In this document: positions 1 to 11,299 of the stretch, one piece after another
Position numbering within the stretch: position 1 is the stretch's first letter
Layout of the letters: every line of letters starts with the position of its first letter
Source of the DNA: Lingula anatina
Taxonomy: Eukaryota > Brachiopoda > Lingulata > Lingulida > Lingulidae
NCBI RefSeq assembly: GCF_001039355.2
Contig: NW_019775664.1
Coordinates: 103,508-167,507, forward strand
Direction of reading: 5' to 3'
Length of the DNA stretch: 64,000 bases
Program-made: the position numbers and the translations under genes
Notes under the pieces: model-generated
What the model was told of the DNA's origin: nothing
What the model saw: the letters and a program-made list of their open reading frames with translations, nothing else
Database searches by the model: none

Positions 1-3
1 ATA

Positions 4-1777
4 ATGGACAATATACCTAGAAAACATATCGAAGATGCTGGTTTACGTGAAAAGAAAACAGAAGAAGTTCTGAAACCATCTGCAATTGAAGATAACCTTA
101 TTGATAAAGACAATAGTGCAGAGCATGGCATTGCAGACTTGGTGGTAGAGGAAGGAGAATATATCTATGTTGAGGACTTTGATGGTCTAATTGGTGAGAG
201 CCAAAAAGACCAACAAAATGGAGAAAGGGAGCAAGATAATGGAAACGGTCACAAACAGACTGGGGAGTCCGAAAATACAAAATGCCCTGTAACTTTGACA
301 AATCAAGTAACTGAAAAAATAGAGGTTGATTCTAAAATTGAAAATATTGAAAATCTCCATGAAATTAGTGATCATCCTGGAGAAAAAAGTGATGATTCCA
401 AGAATCTGAAAAATTCTGAAAAGAGTCCAGTGGTGATTGAAGTGAGCAATTCATCTCCACGTATTTCTAAGATTCCAGTCAGCTCAAAGTCTCCTAAGCC
501 TTTGTCTTTGTCCAATAAACTCTCCCCACCAGTGGTATCGAGGACCCCAGAACTGTTTTCTGAGGAACGCTCCTCCAGCGCTCCTCACTCTAGTGAGGAC
601 GCACTACCTGAAATGCATAATTCATCAAAACATTCTCACAAGTCGAGCACTGCAGGACAGAGCACACAAAACAGTGTAGGCAAAGGGTCTAAATCTAGAA
701 TTCCAGTGTTCAAGCATCATGACTCTGTGAGTTCACAGAAATGTAGTTTAGACAGTGAGGTTGAGAGTGAAAATGTACCCCCAACACCAGGCAGGAGGTC
801 TGGGATTAGGTCTCCAGGCTTTGGCTCTTCTCCACGATCGGCCAAACCTCAGTCAGACAGAGTGGACAGTATCAAGTCAGGCGAAATGACCAGGTCAGCC
901 AGGAGGGCTCGAAAGTCTTCAGAGTCCTCCGAAGATGGCGGCAGGTTGCTAAGGACTGGGACACATAGGAAGAACAGTTCAGACTCACAGGATAGTAGGT
1001 CCTCAGGCTCAGGTGTAAAAAGAACGTCCCATTCTTCTGTGCCAAGTGAACACAGTAATTCACCCAACTCTTCTCCCAGAATAACAAAATCCCCCAGTGA
1101 CACATCGCGTGGTCATTTAAAAGAAAAGAAAGGGGGTCATCCTAACCACAGTAAACTGAATGGTGTTGATGGCACGAAGAGACACAGTGAAGAGTCTGAT
1201 CACAGTAGTGTGTCATCTAGATCAAATTCCAGGAGGAAGAATGGTCACAGTCCTGTGGTCAGCTCCCCCTGCACCAGTCCACGTCCTGATTCTGACCATG
1301 GGCCTCTGTTAGTGCCACACCCGCCGCCTGGGAAACCTAAGACAGAGTCAGCTCTTACCTCTTTTAGGTGAGAGGAACCTGGCTTGTTTGCAGCTCTCTG
1401 TTGATTATTTTTCATTAAGAAGGCATACCTAGTTATTTGCATATCAAAAAAATTGTTTTAATTATATGTATATATATATTTCTAATGCTTTCTTATTTAG
1501 ATATATGTATATATATATGTTAGTTTGGTCACTTTGTTTAAAGAAAATTTTGATTTAGTGCCTTTATTCCCAAGTGTGTTCATGTTTATATTGAGTTCCA
1601 ACAGTAGGGTCTTTAAAATATTCTTATTATATTCACAGACGTCGGCGTTTCAAGCCAGCATCCACTTTTACCACACCAAGGTCAGGGAGATCCAGTGTAA
1701 CCACTGTCAAGCCTTCAACAAGACCCACCACCAAACCTGCCACCAAATCTACCACCAAACCTGCCAAGCTTCAGTGA
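4..1777 (+). CDS. 3' part of a gene for a Ser-rich basic protein with SxIP motifs (last two exons)
   Basis: Two exons are visible. The first is open from the window edge (first Met codon at 4) to a donor at 1368 (cttttag|gtgag). The second runs from an acceptor at 1637-1638 to the stop at 1775-1777. Splicing joins phase 2 to give an Arg-rich junction (RRRRFKPAS) and a Thr-Lys-Pro tail. The start at 4 may be internal, because the exon could extend left of the window. The N-terminal 140 residues are acidic and the rest is Ser/Pro/Arg-rich and probably disordered. Two S-x-I-P motifs lie in basic Ser-rich context, SKIP at about residues 155-158 and SRIP at about 231-234; such motifs are the EB1-binding signature of microtubule plus-end proteins. 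No folded domain is present in this part. Spectraplakin or GAS2-like tails look similar, but I cannot assign a family. The splice model is strong and the function is inference. Confidence 0.7.
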
Positions 1778-2898
1778 TATTGTTTGCAGCTCTGTGTGCA
1801 TTCTCTTACACTCTTTGGTTGCATTTCATGGATGTAGTTTTGTTGTCGCCAAGGTGCAGGAGGGTTGTCAAGTGGTGCCCCCTGGTGAAAAGGCAAGGCA
1901 AGGTGTGTTTTAGCTTTTTACCTTTGGTTCCTGTGGAACTGGTTATATGCAATTTTTTTTTTTTTTGAAAAGGCAGAAGCTCAGCATTTGACAGAAATGC
2001 ATGGTAAGGGGAATGGTTGGAGTGTGTGAATGTGGTTATTCAATTTTGAAGTGCTACGGATTAAATGATAAGTGAAATGTGGCATTAGTTAGGTACTGGT
2101 TCTGCTTCATGTCAGCAATCGGAAGTATTGTTCCATTCATATTGATAAGTTTTTTGTTTTTTTTTTAAATTGAAAGAGACTCACTGTTGTACTTTAATAG
2201 GCATTTAAGTGTTTCTCATTAGCTCTTACAAGAATGTATAAAAGAAGTTAACATATTGAAACAAATTGAAATTGATCATTTGGTGTCTCTTCCCATCCAA
2301 TCGTTCATTCTCTGTAAGCTGTATTTTACACCATATTTCACTATTTCAGGAATGGGTCACCATATCATTATCATATCATGGCAGGGAAGTGGCAGCACAG
2401 TGTGGCACCAAGGACTCTGAAGCGGTGTTAACTGCAGTCACCCCTCTCAAATTCATATCAGTGTACACTGTGACTGAAGACCCCCCTCTCCTCTCTCCCA
2501 GGCCTTACTCATGTCTGGCTCCCTGTCAGCATTAACTGTTGGCAACCCCTTCTCTCCATGCTTTACTATCTTTAATGAGATATTAGAGCTATGCCACCCC
2601 TACACAGTGTAAAAGCTGATTCAGCATGTCAACTGTTATCAACATATCCATGAGGTATCCTGTAGAACAAGACTGTCTGCTGTATCAAATAGTGCCAGTG
2701 TCCATGATGAAGAAAACCGGGTATTGAACGAAGTTAACAAGGACAGCAGTGGTTGAGAAAGCTCATGGACATTTAACTACAATGTTACTCATTGTTATTG
2801 AGTTATTTCTTGACTGGAAATCGAAGTGCTTTATTACAGATAGCACACTCTTAGTGAACTGTAGTTAAGGTTCTAATATATGAAAGTTGTTTAATAAA
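1778..2898 (+). terminator. 3' UTR and candidate polyadenylation signal of the Ser-rich gene
   Basis: This stretch follows the stop at 1777 and has no convincing coding frame. An AATAAA at 2893-2898 is a candidate poly(A) signal. The real transcript end cannot be fixed from sequence alone. Confidence 0.3.
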
Positions 2899-4745
2899 AC
2901 TATACCAGGCTGTTTTATTAAATGATTCAGATATTGTGAGATCTGTGATAAGAAGTGAATACACATATAAACCATATCCAGATTGCTATCCATATCAGTT
3001 GTTATCAGTGAAATTCCCATGGTTTGTCAAGTAGCCTGTGTTGAAACAAACTTTTTGCTGTGGAACAAAATGAATATGAACAGAATATATTTTTATTTAT
3101 TTATTTATTTATTATTATAATTTTGACAAATGAGCAAAGAAACTGTTTCAAAGAGATGAGTTTTTAATTTAGTCCGATAAGTAAAAACGAACAAAATTGA
3201 TTTTGCTTCATTTTATAGACGATGTTCTGGTCATATTTTATAAGGAGCAATTCTTTTGTCGTATAAAAAAAGAATCTTTTTTGTATAAAAAAAGCTGTGT
3301 TTATTTTAAGATAAAGACTATAAATGAATCATGTTGATACAGAATTGTGAGACGGTGCTAGAGTATGTGAATGTTGCCGTTACAGTATGGCTGTTCGTTT
3401 TGTCTCCACTTCGTTAATTGAAGGTGCAATCCAGTATTCGAACTTTACTTAATGAAGCTCAAGCTTTTGTTGGTTTCTGAGCAAGTCCATTTTTTACCTG
3501 TGGTCACACACTATTGAAACGACCTCTATGTATTACTTATGATATTCATTACATTCAAGTCAGTTCTGTGTATCAGTTAGGTGTCAGCATTTACAAAGAC
3601 TGCTAATAATACTCAAACATGTGTGCCATATGTAGAATTAAAATAACTTTTGTATTTTTTTCTTTTTAAGTTCCCAACAAAAAATTATGCATGTCTCTAA
3701 GAAATTTTCTATTTTGTTTTATGTACCAACATTATAAATCACTCCTGGTTGTGATTTTGAAAGGAAAGGTTAGAAGTTTGTCTCAAGCCCATGTTCTTTT
3801 TGACCACATCCAATGAAAATCTTGCCTTTCGACTGGAGGTAATAATGATTGTATCATTTTAGGTAATTTGCCGAAGTAGGAATGGGCATTGAAACTTTGT
3901 TCCAACTGCCTTAACCTGTATTAAAACTGATTTTTTTATTTTTTGTTCAAGAAGTAATTGTCATAATGCGTCAAAAAGAGTGATAGAAAAAAGACTGAAG
4001 TGCTTTCATCTTTTTTCTCGTCCGTCCGTAAATTTGCAAGTGTTATGTACATGTAGCATAGGTTCTTGGTTCTCTGAGCTAAGATAATCTCCTGTAACTA
4101 GTCGAAGCTCAACTTATGCAAATCTGCATTCTCATTTCTATCTTTTTCTTAACAATTTTGTGAACGTTTTTTTTTCAAAGTGAATGAATCGGTGCGCTTC
4201 CAAGCTTAATTCGTTTTTGAAAGAACTTACATCGTTTCTCGTACAGTATGTATTCAAATATATATGTATATGTCAGATATTGTTACTAATACGAAATAAT
4301 ACGTTGAATTTGTAAACAAAAATGTTTTTGTTGCACTTTATATCAGTTCCAGAAGATGGAGTTGAATAGACACGAACGCTTTTTATTGAGAGGGGGTCGG
4401 AGTCGGCGTGGATTGTCCGCGCTTTGTGTTAGTCGCTTTCATGTTATATTACTACAAATAACCTTCGCTTTGATTTGTTGTCAAAGCGGACCTTGTACGT
4501 CGAGCCAATCTGATAAGTGCAACTTTCTCATCAATGTGCGAGTATCGAAAATTTATTCATTGATGCTTGTGTTCACGGCAACTTAAACCTGTGAAGTTTT
4601 TCGGTTATTTATTTGACAACCCTCATGCAGAATGATTGACTTGAAAGAAGTACATTTTAACTCTGGGATTTGAGTCATCCTGCGTTGACCAAGCCCTCCC
4701 CCCACCCCCACCTCCCCCTTTTGTGTCCCCCTGAGTGCGATAAAG
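2899..4745. other. intergenic, no gene seen
   Basis: AT-rich sequence between the Ser-rich gene and the first innexin. It has a short TTTA repeat near 3091-3113 and T-rich runs. A 76-codon frame at 4356-4586 has no recognisable content. I see no RNA gene or element here. Confidence 0.5.
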
Positions 4746-4749
4746 GGCT

Positions 4750-4827
4750 GCGAGGTTATATTTAACGCTAGTGACTGATAGCACTCGCTCACAACGTCAC
4801 GTTCGCTGGGAGGCACTGCTCTGTCAG
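4750..4827 (+). promoter_or_regulatory. candidate promoter and noncoding first exon of innexin 1
   Basis: A TATA-like stretch (ttatattta, about 4755-4763) is followed some 30 bases later by CG-containing sequence ending in a good donor, cag|gtagag, with GT at about 4828. The innexin start codon at 5421 lies one base after a splice acceptor, so a noncoding upstream exon must exist. This is the best nearby candidate, but other donors are possible. Confidence 0.25.
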
Positions 4828-5420
4828 GTAGAGTGTTTTTTTTTCTTTGACATTATTCATCTAAATTTTGTTTTGTAAAGAACTGCATTTTGCGCGTCTG
4901 ATTGAAAATCTTATAATAATTCATGTACGGTAGACTAAAAAAAAAACTCAGAGGCCAAGAGAGAAATTTTGAATGTAAGCTGTATGTTGGTAATTTCTGT
5001 TCATGTCTTCTGATTGATTGCGTGTAATTTATGAATTTTTAAGGAATTTCTTTCCATTAACCCGTCCTTTTACTTGATATATATGAATAACGTGACATTG
5101 TAATTTTTGTCGAGTAAAGGTTCGCTGAAGTTTAGACATTTGAAACCATTGTTAAAACTCGGTTTTTTTTTTCATTTAAGAAAAAATTATCGGCTAGTAG
5201 CTAATAGACAATATCCACAGTAGAAAAGAAGACATCTGCAATGAGCTTCACCATATTTCGCTTTTAATGCATACATGTATATTGTGTCTATTTATCAACA
5301 ACACAAGAAGTCCAATATAATTCTTTCAATGGTAGCTAGTCTTTTTTCAACTTATAACACTTCTTTTTCATAAATGGTTATATCTTACATTTTTAACATG
5401 AAATTCCGTAATTTTCCAGC

Positions 5421-6632
5421 ATGGCTCCGTTCATTGATATATTGTCCGGAGTGTGGAAGGGCGTGCGCTGTGACGACGACTTCTATGATCGTCTGAGCCA
5501 CCGTTACACGGCTCTCATCATGGTTGTCTTTGTCGTGCTGATCAGTTCGAAGCAGTATGTTGGGGATCCTATCATTTGCTGGACTCCAGCCGAGTTCACT
5601 GGAGTCTACAGCTCGTACGCAAACCAAGTTTGCTGGATTTCAAACACGTATTATTTGCCTTTTGAGGAGCGCATTCCGGGAGCCAATCTGCCGCGTGCCC
5701 ATATACCGTATTACCAATGGGTTCCAATCGTCATGCTTCTACAAGCTTTGTTGTTCTATCTGCCAACAATCGCATGGAGGCTGTCCAGTTGCAGTACGGG
5801 CATCGATGTGAACACCATGGTCAACTGTGTGACAAATCTTGCCCTCCTGGACCCAGACAAACGCAGAGACACCATCAAGTACCTCGTGCGCCACATGGAC
5901 GGCTACTTCGGTTGCCGAAAAACTTACGACAAAGAATGCTGTGGCGGAGGTTTGCGCGGTTGCATTACCAAAGTGCTCATTTGTTGCAAAGTGGGTAAAC
6001 GCTACGGCAATCATCTGACCTTCCTGTACTTAAGCGTGAAGGTTTTGTTCTTGGCAAACGCCATCGGGCAATTGTTTCTGCTGAACGCTTTTCTAGGAAC
6101 TGCCTATCACCTGTATGGGTTTGACGTTCTAAATGACCTCGTCCTGAATCGCGATTGGTGGTTCTCAGGTCGTTTTCCTAGAGTCACACTTTGTGATTTC
6201 AAGGTACGTCAACTTGGCGGCAACATTCATCGCCATACCGTACAGTGCGTTTTGCCAATAAATCTGTTCAACGAAAAGATCTACATGTTCATCTGGTTTT
6301 GGCTTGTTTTTGTTTCCGCTGCTACCGTGTATGGATTTGTTCCCTGGATCAATTTATTCTTTAAGGGAGAACGCAGACACTTTGTGCGCAAAAACCTCCG
6401 GCTCATGGGCCGTCTTGGTCACGGAGAGAACGGTGGTGTGATGTGTAAAAACTTTATTCACCAGTATCTGCGGCAAGACGGGACATTCGTACTAAAGCTA
6501 CTCGGAAGGAACTCGAATGACATGATCGTTGCTGAATTCACTGCTGAACTCTACGATTACTTCCGCAAAACGTACACCAAACAAGATTTTGAAGACGCTG
6601 AAGAAGAACCGCTGCAAATGGAAACTGTGTAA
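5421..6632 (+). CDS. innexin (gap-junction/hemichannel subunit), tandem copy 1
   Basis: Innexins are four-pass membrane proteins that form gap junctions and nonjunctional channels. The 403-residue product has the family hallmarks. The first membrane segment is at about 29-47, followed by YVGDPIICW with Cys53 and Cys71 in extracellular loop 1. The YYQW signature at 97-100 opens segment 2, which carries the conserved Pro of FYLPT. Segment 3 is at about 200-225, Cys258 and Cys276 lie in extracellular loop 2, and segment 4 is at about 287-308. The C-terminal domain starts with RRHFVRKNL. The coding part is one exon; a splice acceptor (ttttccag) ends one base before the ATG, which fixes the start. 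The cytoplasmic loop has a cluster of six Cys between about 165 and 189 that the neighbouring copy lacks. The tail ends ETV, a class I PDZ-ligand pattern. Confidence 0.96.
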   Translation: MAPFIDILSGVWKGVRCDDDFYDRLSHRYTALIMVVFVVLISSKQYVGDPIICWTPAEFTGVYSSYANQVCWISNTYYLPFEERIPGANLPRAHIPYYQWVPIVMLLQALLFYLPTIAWRLSSCSTGIDVNTMVNCVTNLALLDPDKRRDTIKYLVRHMDGYFGCRKTYDKECCGGGLRGCITKVLICCKVGKRYGNHLTFLYLSVKVLFLANAIGQLFLLNAFLGTAYHLYGFDVLNDLVLNRDWWFSGRFPRVTLCDFKVRQLGGNIHRHTVQCVLPINLFNEKIYMFIWFWLVFVSAATVYGFVPWINLFFKGERRHFVRKNLRLMGRLGHGENGGVMCKNFIHQYLRQDGTFVLKLLGRNSNDMIVAEFTAELYDYFRKTYTKQDFEDAEEEPLQMETV

Positions 6633-6818
6633 TTTGTTTTTGTTGTTTTTGTTGACAGTATTGAGACAAACAAAAGCAATTGCTGCATAGTGCGTGCAAC
6701 AAAATCTGGAATATATAAAGCATGAAATGTTGTCTAATATTAGTAAATTATGCCGTTTGAATTCCTTTGTCGGTTTGACTGCAAACTTTTTAGTTTTATT
6801 TCCACTTTTTAATAACAG

Positions 6819-6931
6819 AAATAAAAGGGAAGGAATAATATACTCCACATGCTAATGTATTCTGCAAAAAACTGTAACACTCTAACGTAAATTTCTGGAT
6901 TCCTGTTATATATGATGGACTGCCAAATAAA
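6819..6931 (+). terminator. poly(A) signal candidates of innexin 1
   Basis: AATAAA occurs at 6819-6824 and again at 6926-6931, about 190 and 295 bases after the stop codon. These are plausible 3' ends for the innexin 1 transcript. Confidence 0.4.
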
Positions 6932-7369
6932 CATCATAAACGTAATGTCACGTTAGTATTGGAGGTACATTAATATAGCTCTTCATTAGACCTATGTCAT
7001 ATTTTGGACCCACTGGTCCAGCTCATTTGAATAGAATAAGATAGGGGTCGAGGATAATCGTTTCACATCTCATAAATTTAGTATTGTTATCATAGCCTTG
7101 TCTATTTGTCTTCTAAATTGCTTTTCATAAATTGTCAATATTTTGATAAGTCGCTTCAGTTCATTTCACTGTTATTGGGCGTTAGGATATGTTTGAGATG
7201 GAGATTACAAACTTTAATATTAATAGTAAAGCCTGTGAGAATTCAGTTTCAAACGAACATCCTATACTTGATAATCTGCATGGTTTATCTTGTGCTGATT
7301 GTTACCTCATTTGGCATTGCAATGGAGGTCAAATCCCATCTGATATGAAATTTTGATTCACAGCTATTG

Positions 7370-7371
<2 letters not shown>

Positions 7372-7438
<67 letters not shown>

Positions 7439-7465
7439 GCACGCACACACACACACACACACACA
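7372..7465. repeat. compound (CT)n-(CA)n microsatellite
   Basis: About 17 CT units (7372-7406) run directly into about 28 CA units with two CGCA interruptions (to about 7465). An open frame across it encodes only LS and HT dipeptides and is not a gene. Confidence 0.95.
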
Positions 7466-7795
7466 TGGACCCCAGAACGCACTCACACGCACATGTATAT
7501 GAATGCTAAGATACTTCAAGGTATATTACCACCTCATGGGATAAATCCCGCACGTGATTTTACTGACAAATCGAATCGACTTCATATGAGAAAATGCGAC
7601 TTCATCTCTGAATAATGTTTTGCTTTAAATAGTACGCATATATACAGAAGAGAAATGAGTACGGGGGCAGGCATGAAAGTGATAAGACCAAATGTAGTGA
7701 AGTTGTTGCTTAGATATTCTACACGAGTGATAAGACTTGCGCTTAACCAATTTTACAGAGCATCTAAAAATGTGCCTGCCACTGAAGGAAACCCT

Positions 7796-7922
7796 ACCCT
7801 CTACCAGGGCCACAGTTATTATTGTGGACATTTTTGACTGAGAGCCAAAATGACTGTCTATTTATCTATAGACATATCTGTGAATATCTGTGGAAAATCA
7901 ATCTGTCGCCCTGGTAGAGGGT
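7796..7922. mobile_element. short element with perfect 15-bp terminal inverted repeats
   Basis: The 15-mer accctctaccagggc at 7796-7810 recurs exactly inverted at 7908-7922. The motif aaaccct occurs directly before the left arm (7789-7795) and a few bases after the right arm, so it could be an imperfect target-site duplication. At 127 bp with no coding capacity, it looks like a small nonautonomous DNA element, but I know only one copy. Confidence 0.4.
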
Positions 7923-8020
7923 AAGAAAACCCTAAGTCAATAAAAAAAAACTGCGTTTGTGATCAAAAGATCTATCTCAAGATTTCAATATTCTGTTAAA
8001 AAGCTTTTCTGATTTTAATC

Positions 8021-8021
<1 letters not shown>

Positions 8022-8074
<53 letters not shown>
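8022..8074. repeat. (TTA)n microsatellite
   Basis: About 17 TTA units in the interval between the two innexin genes, followed by a short GTT run. Confidence 0.95.
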
Positions 8075-8559
8075 CGTTGTTGTTGTTATTTTTCAGTTAT
8101 AGGCCTACCGAGTAAAACTTCTTCCCTTGCGAAATATTTGCATTTTCAAGGATAATAAAAAGACGAGTAATGCATGTGACTTCGTATTTCACATGCTCAG
8201 AGTATTTATTTCTTTCAGGCATTGTTTTTAAAATCAAACATTTATACATTATTTGCAGGCTTGGTGGAGAATGACCACCACCTTGTTTTTGTTGTAAAAA
8301 TGAGGAGAATTAGTGCAGGTAAAAGTTAAAGCCTCTCAATCTAGATCACACACAACAATATGATGCGTTCATTATAATTTTTTCCAAATTGTAATAGTTG
8401 ATCTCAAGCATTTGCCTATAGAGTTACTATCTTAAATTGCAATGCGACCGTTTTTCCCATAATTTCAATAGAAACAAACTTTTAAGCGAACAAATTTCCA
8501 AAATTTATTTAACGAGAAGGTCAGTCAAGTGAACAAGTACATAAGTAGTGTCCACGCCC

Positions 8560-8972
8560 GGGCCTTCAACGTGTTGACTCTGCCGACGCCATATATTTCA
8601 TACCGCAAAAAAAAAAGGATATCGGAGACCCTCTGACGGGTGATGGAGGTTATTGTGGTGGGACGGCCCAGTGCCGCGTCGCGTGACGAGGTAGGATTAA
8701 GTACACGTTAAGTAGACCATAACTCATGAACCTGTTTAAAACTTCTTAAACCACTGAGAAGAAAAGACGCGAGCCATTGCACGGGGTCGTCTTCAGAAAA
8801 CCAACACAGATTTTTGCTACATCAGATGTCCGTTTTCATCACCTTTTTACTGTCAGGGAACAATAGACTGACCCTGTAGCATTCGTCACTAGATGGTATC
8901 TACATAAAGAGAACAGCACCCCAGAAAGGAATGTCGGTTTATGTTAACGCTGAGTAACACCTGAATTTACGG
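8560..8972 (+). promoter_or_regulatory. candidate promoter/noncoding exon region of innexin 2
   Basis: A patch richer in CpG than its surroundings (about 8555-8700) lies upstream of a strong donor, acgg|gtaagtgt, with GT at 8973. A second donor-like site (gacgag|gtagga) is near 8690. Innexin 2 starts one base after an acceptor at 9970-9971, so a noncoding exon is needed, and this region is the best candidate. It is inference only. Confidence 0.25.
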
Positions 8973-9972
8973 GTAAGTGTAGGCTAATTGCATATGTGCA
9001 AATCCACATGTTGGTGTGTTAAAGCAGTTTTACTGTTTGTCATATAAATGATAATGTAATGTTGGGTGTCGCCGATGTATAGCGTAAAAAGACTGCCGAA
9101 TTTAACAGCATATACGATGCTGGTCAACCGATGCCGCTAATACAGCTAAACAAAATTCCTACGTAGCCCCTATTGTTTGATTAGATATTTCTGGGGTTTA
9201 GCTGGTTTAGAGTTTAAGGGTTAAGTGTGTGCATTTGGATGATATTGGATTATAAATCAAACAAATCAAGACTGTACACAATAGGATACTTGGTCCATTC
9301 ACAATATACTATACCAACTATGCCACATACTACATATACATGTATACAAGTAGGCGGACAGCACATCCATGTATTATGTCACATTTGACTTGGGTCATAA
9401 AATACGGGTCACCCACTGGCTCTCTGTGGTATTCAACTAGATTCCGTAAGATAATCCGATGGGGTTGAAGGCTCGCATGAGAGTATCTATTTACCATCTG
9501 CATAGGCCCCATGATATATACATTTCAAATAGGGACACGGTACCACGGTCTCAGAATATCGTCATGCTCAGGCCTTCTTAGGTATAATTGTATGTTCATA
9601 TCATCTACCAGTGTAGCTTACTGTCAGTCTTTTTTTATCTAAGTGTAAGATTTGTTGATACTTGATCAATGTAATGAACAGTCCATGGGAGCAAAATTGA
9701 CCTTTGAATAACAGCAGTCTTTTTTGTTACGTCCTTTTTTATTTCTTATATAAAATACTGCTAGTGTCTACATCTTAATCGAACTTTGTAGAGCAAAGAG
9801 AGCAACAGACCGTAATTTTTGAAAATAACGTTTCTTCTTTCAGAGCAATGATTTTTTCAAAGACACTTATCACACTTATCTATGCCTTTTTGACATCAAC
9901 GTCCTTTTAATATGATGAAATATGATCCATATTTACAAAGCTATAACACATACTAATTCATATATTTGCAGG

Positions 9973-11196
9973 ATGGATTTCTTCGCACTCTTTGGCGGGC
10001 AGCATGGATCGAGCCTCTGGAAGAAGCTGCGATTTGATGATGATTTTTGCGACTACCTTAACAGTCGCTACACGGCGCTTATCCTGCTCACCATGGCCGT
10101 TTTGGTCAGTGCCAGGCAGTACGTTGGCGACCCCATCAACTGCTGGACACCGAACGAATTTAACGACCAGTGGATAAAATACACGGACGATTACTGCTGG
10201 CTTCAAAATTCGTATTTCCTACCGTTCAATGAAAATATCCCAGAGGTCGATGCCCCGCGCCCTCTCATAGCCTACTACCAGTGGGTCCCTTTTATTCTGT
10301 TGCTGCAGGCATTTCTTTTTTATTTACCCACGGTTGTATGGCGGCTTCTCAGCGACACCGCTGGGGTTAACATCCACTCCATGACAAAAATGATCAATTC
10401 CAAAGATTACCTGAACCCAGAGAAACGGAGCACAACAGTGAAATTTCTCGTAAGGAACATGGATAAATATTTCACAATAAAAAACCATTTCAATGGGAAA
10501 CATGGCAAAAAGGGGACAAGTACGTGTTGCTTCATTGGAAAACGTCATGGAAATTTTCTCGCAGTTCTTAATCTAGTATGCAAGGTGCTCTACGTCACAA
10601 ATGCCGTGGGTCAAATCTTTTTACTCAATGCCTTTTTAGGCACAGCGTTTCACGTGTATGGTTTTGACGTGATTGACGATTTTATTCATAACAGGGATTG
10701 GACAGTCAATGGGCGGTTTCCTAGAGTGACGCTGTGCGACTTCAAAGTTCGTCGTCTAGGTCACAACGTCCAGCGTTATACCGTGCAATGCGTCTTACCC
10801 GTTAATATGTTTAACGAAAAGATCTTCATGTTTCTCTGGTTTTGGTTTGTCATCGTCTCAGCTGCAACCACCCTCGGGTTTTTCGCCTGGCTTTCAGATC
10901 TTTTACCGAGTAGACGCAGGCATTTCATTCGAAAACATTTAAAGGTGACAGGTAGTTTATCTCCCGCCGACGCCGATTTGTGTAACGAATTTGTCCACGA
11001 TTACTTATATTTGGACGGAGTATTTACCTTGAGGCTAATCGGTAGAAATTCGAACACGATTATTCTGGCTGAATTCATATCTCAGCTCTGGTATTATTAT
11101 CGAAAAAAATATAAGGGGATACCACTCATTCCGAAGGACAGTGATGAAGAATTGGAAGAGACAGAAAATGACAAAAAAGAATCTTTAACAGTATGA
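9973..11196 (+). CDS. innexin (gap-junction/hemichannel subunit), tandem copy 2
   Basis: A 407-residue innexin and tandem paralogue of the gene at 5421-6632. It has membrane segment 1 at about 32-50, YVGDPINCW with Cys57 and Cys75 in loop 1, YYQW at 101-104, FYLPT in segment 2, Cys255 and Cys273 in loop 2, segment 4 at about 285-305, then RRHFIRKHL. The start is the Met at 9973, because the acceptor ttgcag ends at 9971. An in-frame Met at 9922 lies in the intron and should not be used. The extracellular loop 2 region is almost the same as in copy 1, while the cytoplasmic loop is basic and has only two Cys. The tail is acidic and ends LTV, again a class I PDZ-ligand pattern. The coding part is uninterrupted. 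Confidence 0.96.
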   Translation: MDFFALFGGQHGSSLWKKLRFDDDFCDYLNSRYTALILLTMAVLVSARQYVGDPINCWTPNEFNDQWIKYTDDYCWLQNSYFLPFNENIPEVDAPRPLIAYYQWVPFILLLQAFLFYLPTVVWRLLSDTAGVNIHSMTKMINSKDYLNPEKRSTTVKFLVRNMDKYFTIKNHFNGKHGKKGTSTCCFIGKRHGNFLAVLNLVCKVLYVTNAVGQIFLLNAFLGTAFHVYGFDVIDDFIHNRDWTVNGRFPRVTLCDFKVRRLGHNVQRYTVQCVLPVNMFNEKIFMFLWFWFVIVSAATTLGFFAWLSDLLPSRRRHFIRKHLKVTGSLSPADADLCNEFVHDYLYLDGVFTLRLIGRNSNTIILAEFISQLWYYYRKKYKGIPLIPKDSDEELEETENDKKESLTV

Positions 11197-11280
11197 ACAG
11201 AAGAGATTAACGGTGATGTTTGTTACAGTCTGTTATATTCATCGATCCCATTCTGATCTAAAATATTGTACAAGATTTAG

Positions 11281-11286
11281 AATAAA
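11281..11286 (+). terminator. poly(A) signal candidate of innexin 2
   Basis: AATAAA about 85 bases after the innexin 2 stop codon. Confidence 0.5.
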
Positions 11287-11299
11287 GTACTAACTTCAG

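Noticed and set aside
1525-1968. 147-codon plus-strand frame
   Set aside because: It crosses the terminal exon of the Ser-rich gene in another frame. The spliced frame with stop at 1775-1777 fits the upstream exon in phase and composition.
7367-7615. 82-codon frame with LS and HT dipeptides
   Set aside because: Translation of the CT/CA microsatellite.
9922-9972. Earlier in-frame start for innexin 2
   Set aside because: A splice acceptor ends at 9971, and the family N-terminus begins at the Met at 9973. The 17 extra residues are translated intron.
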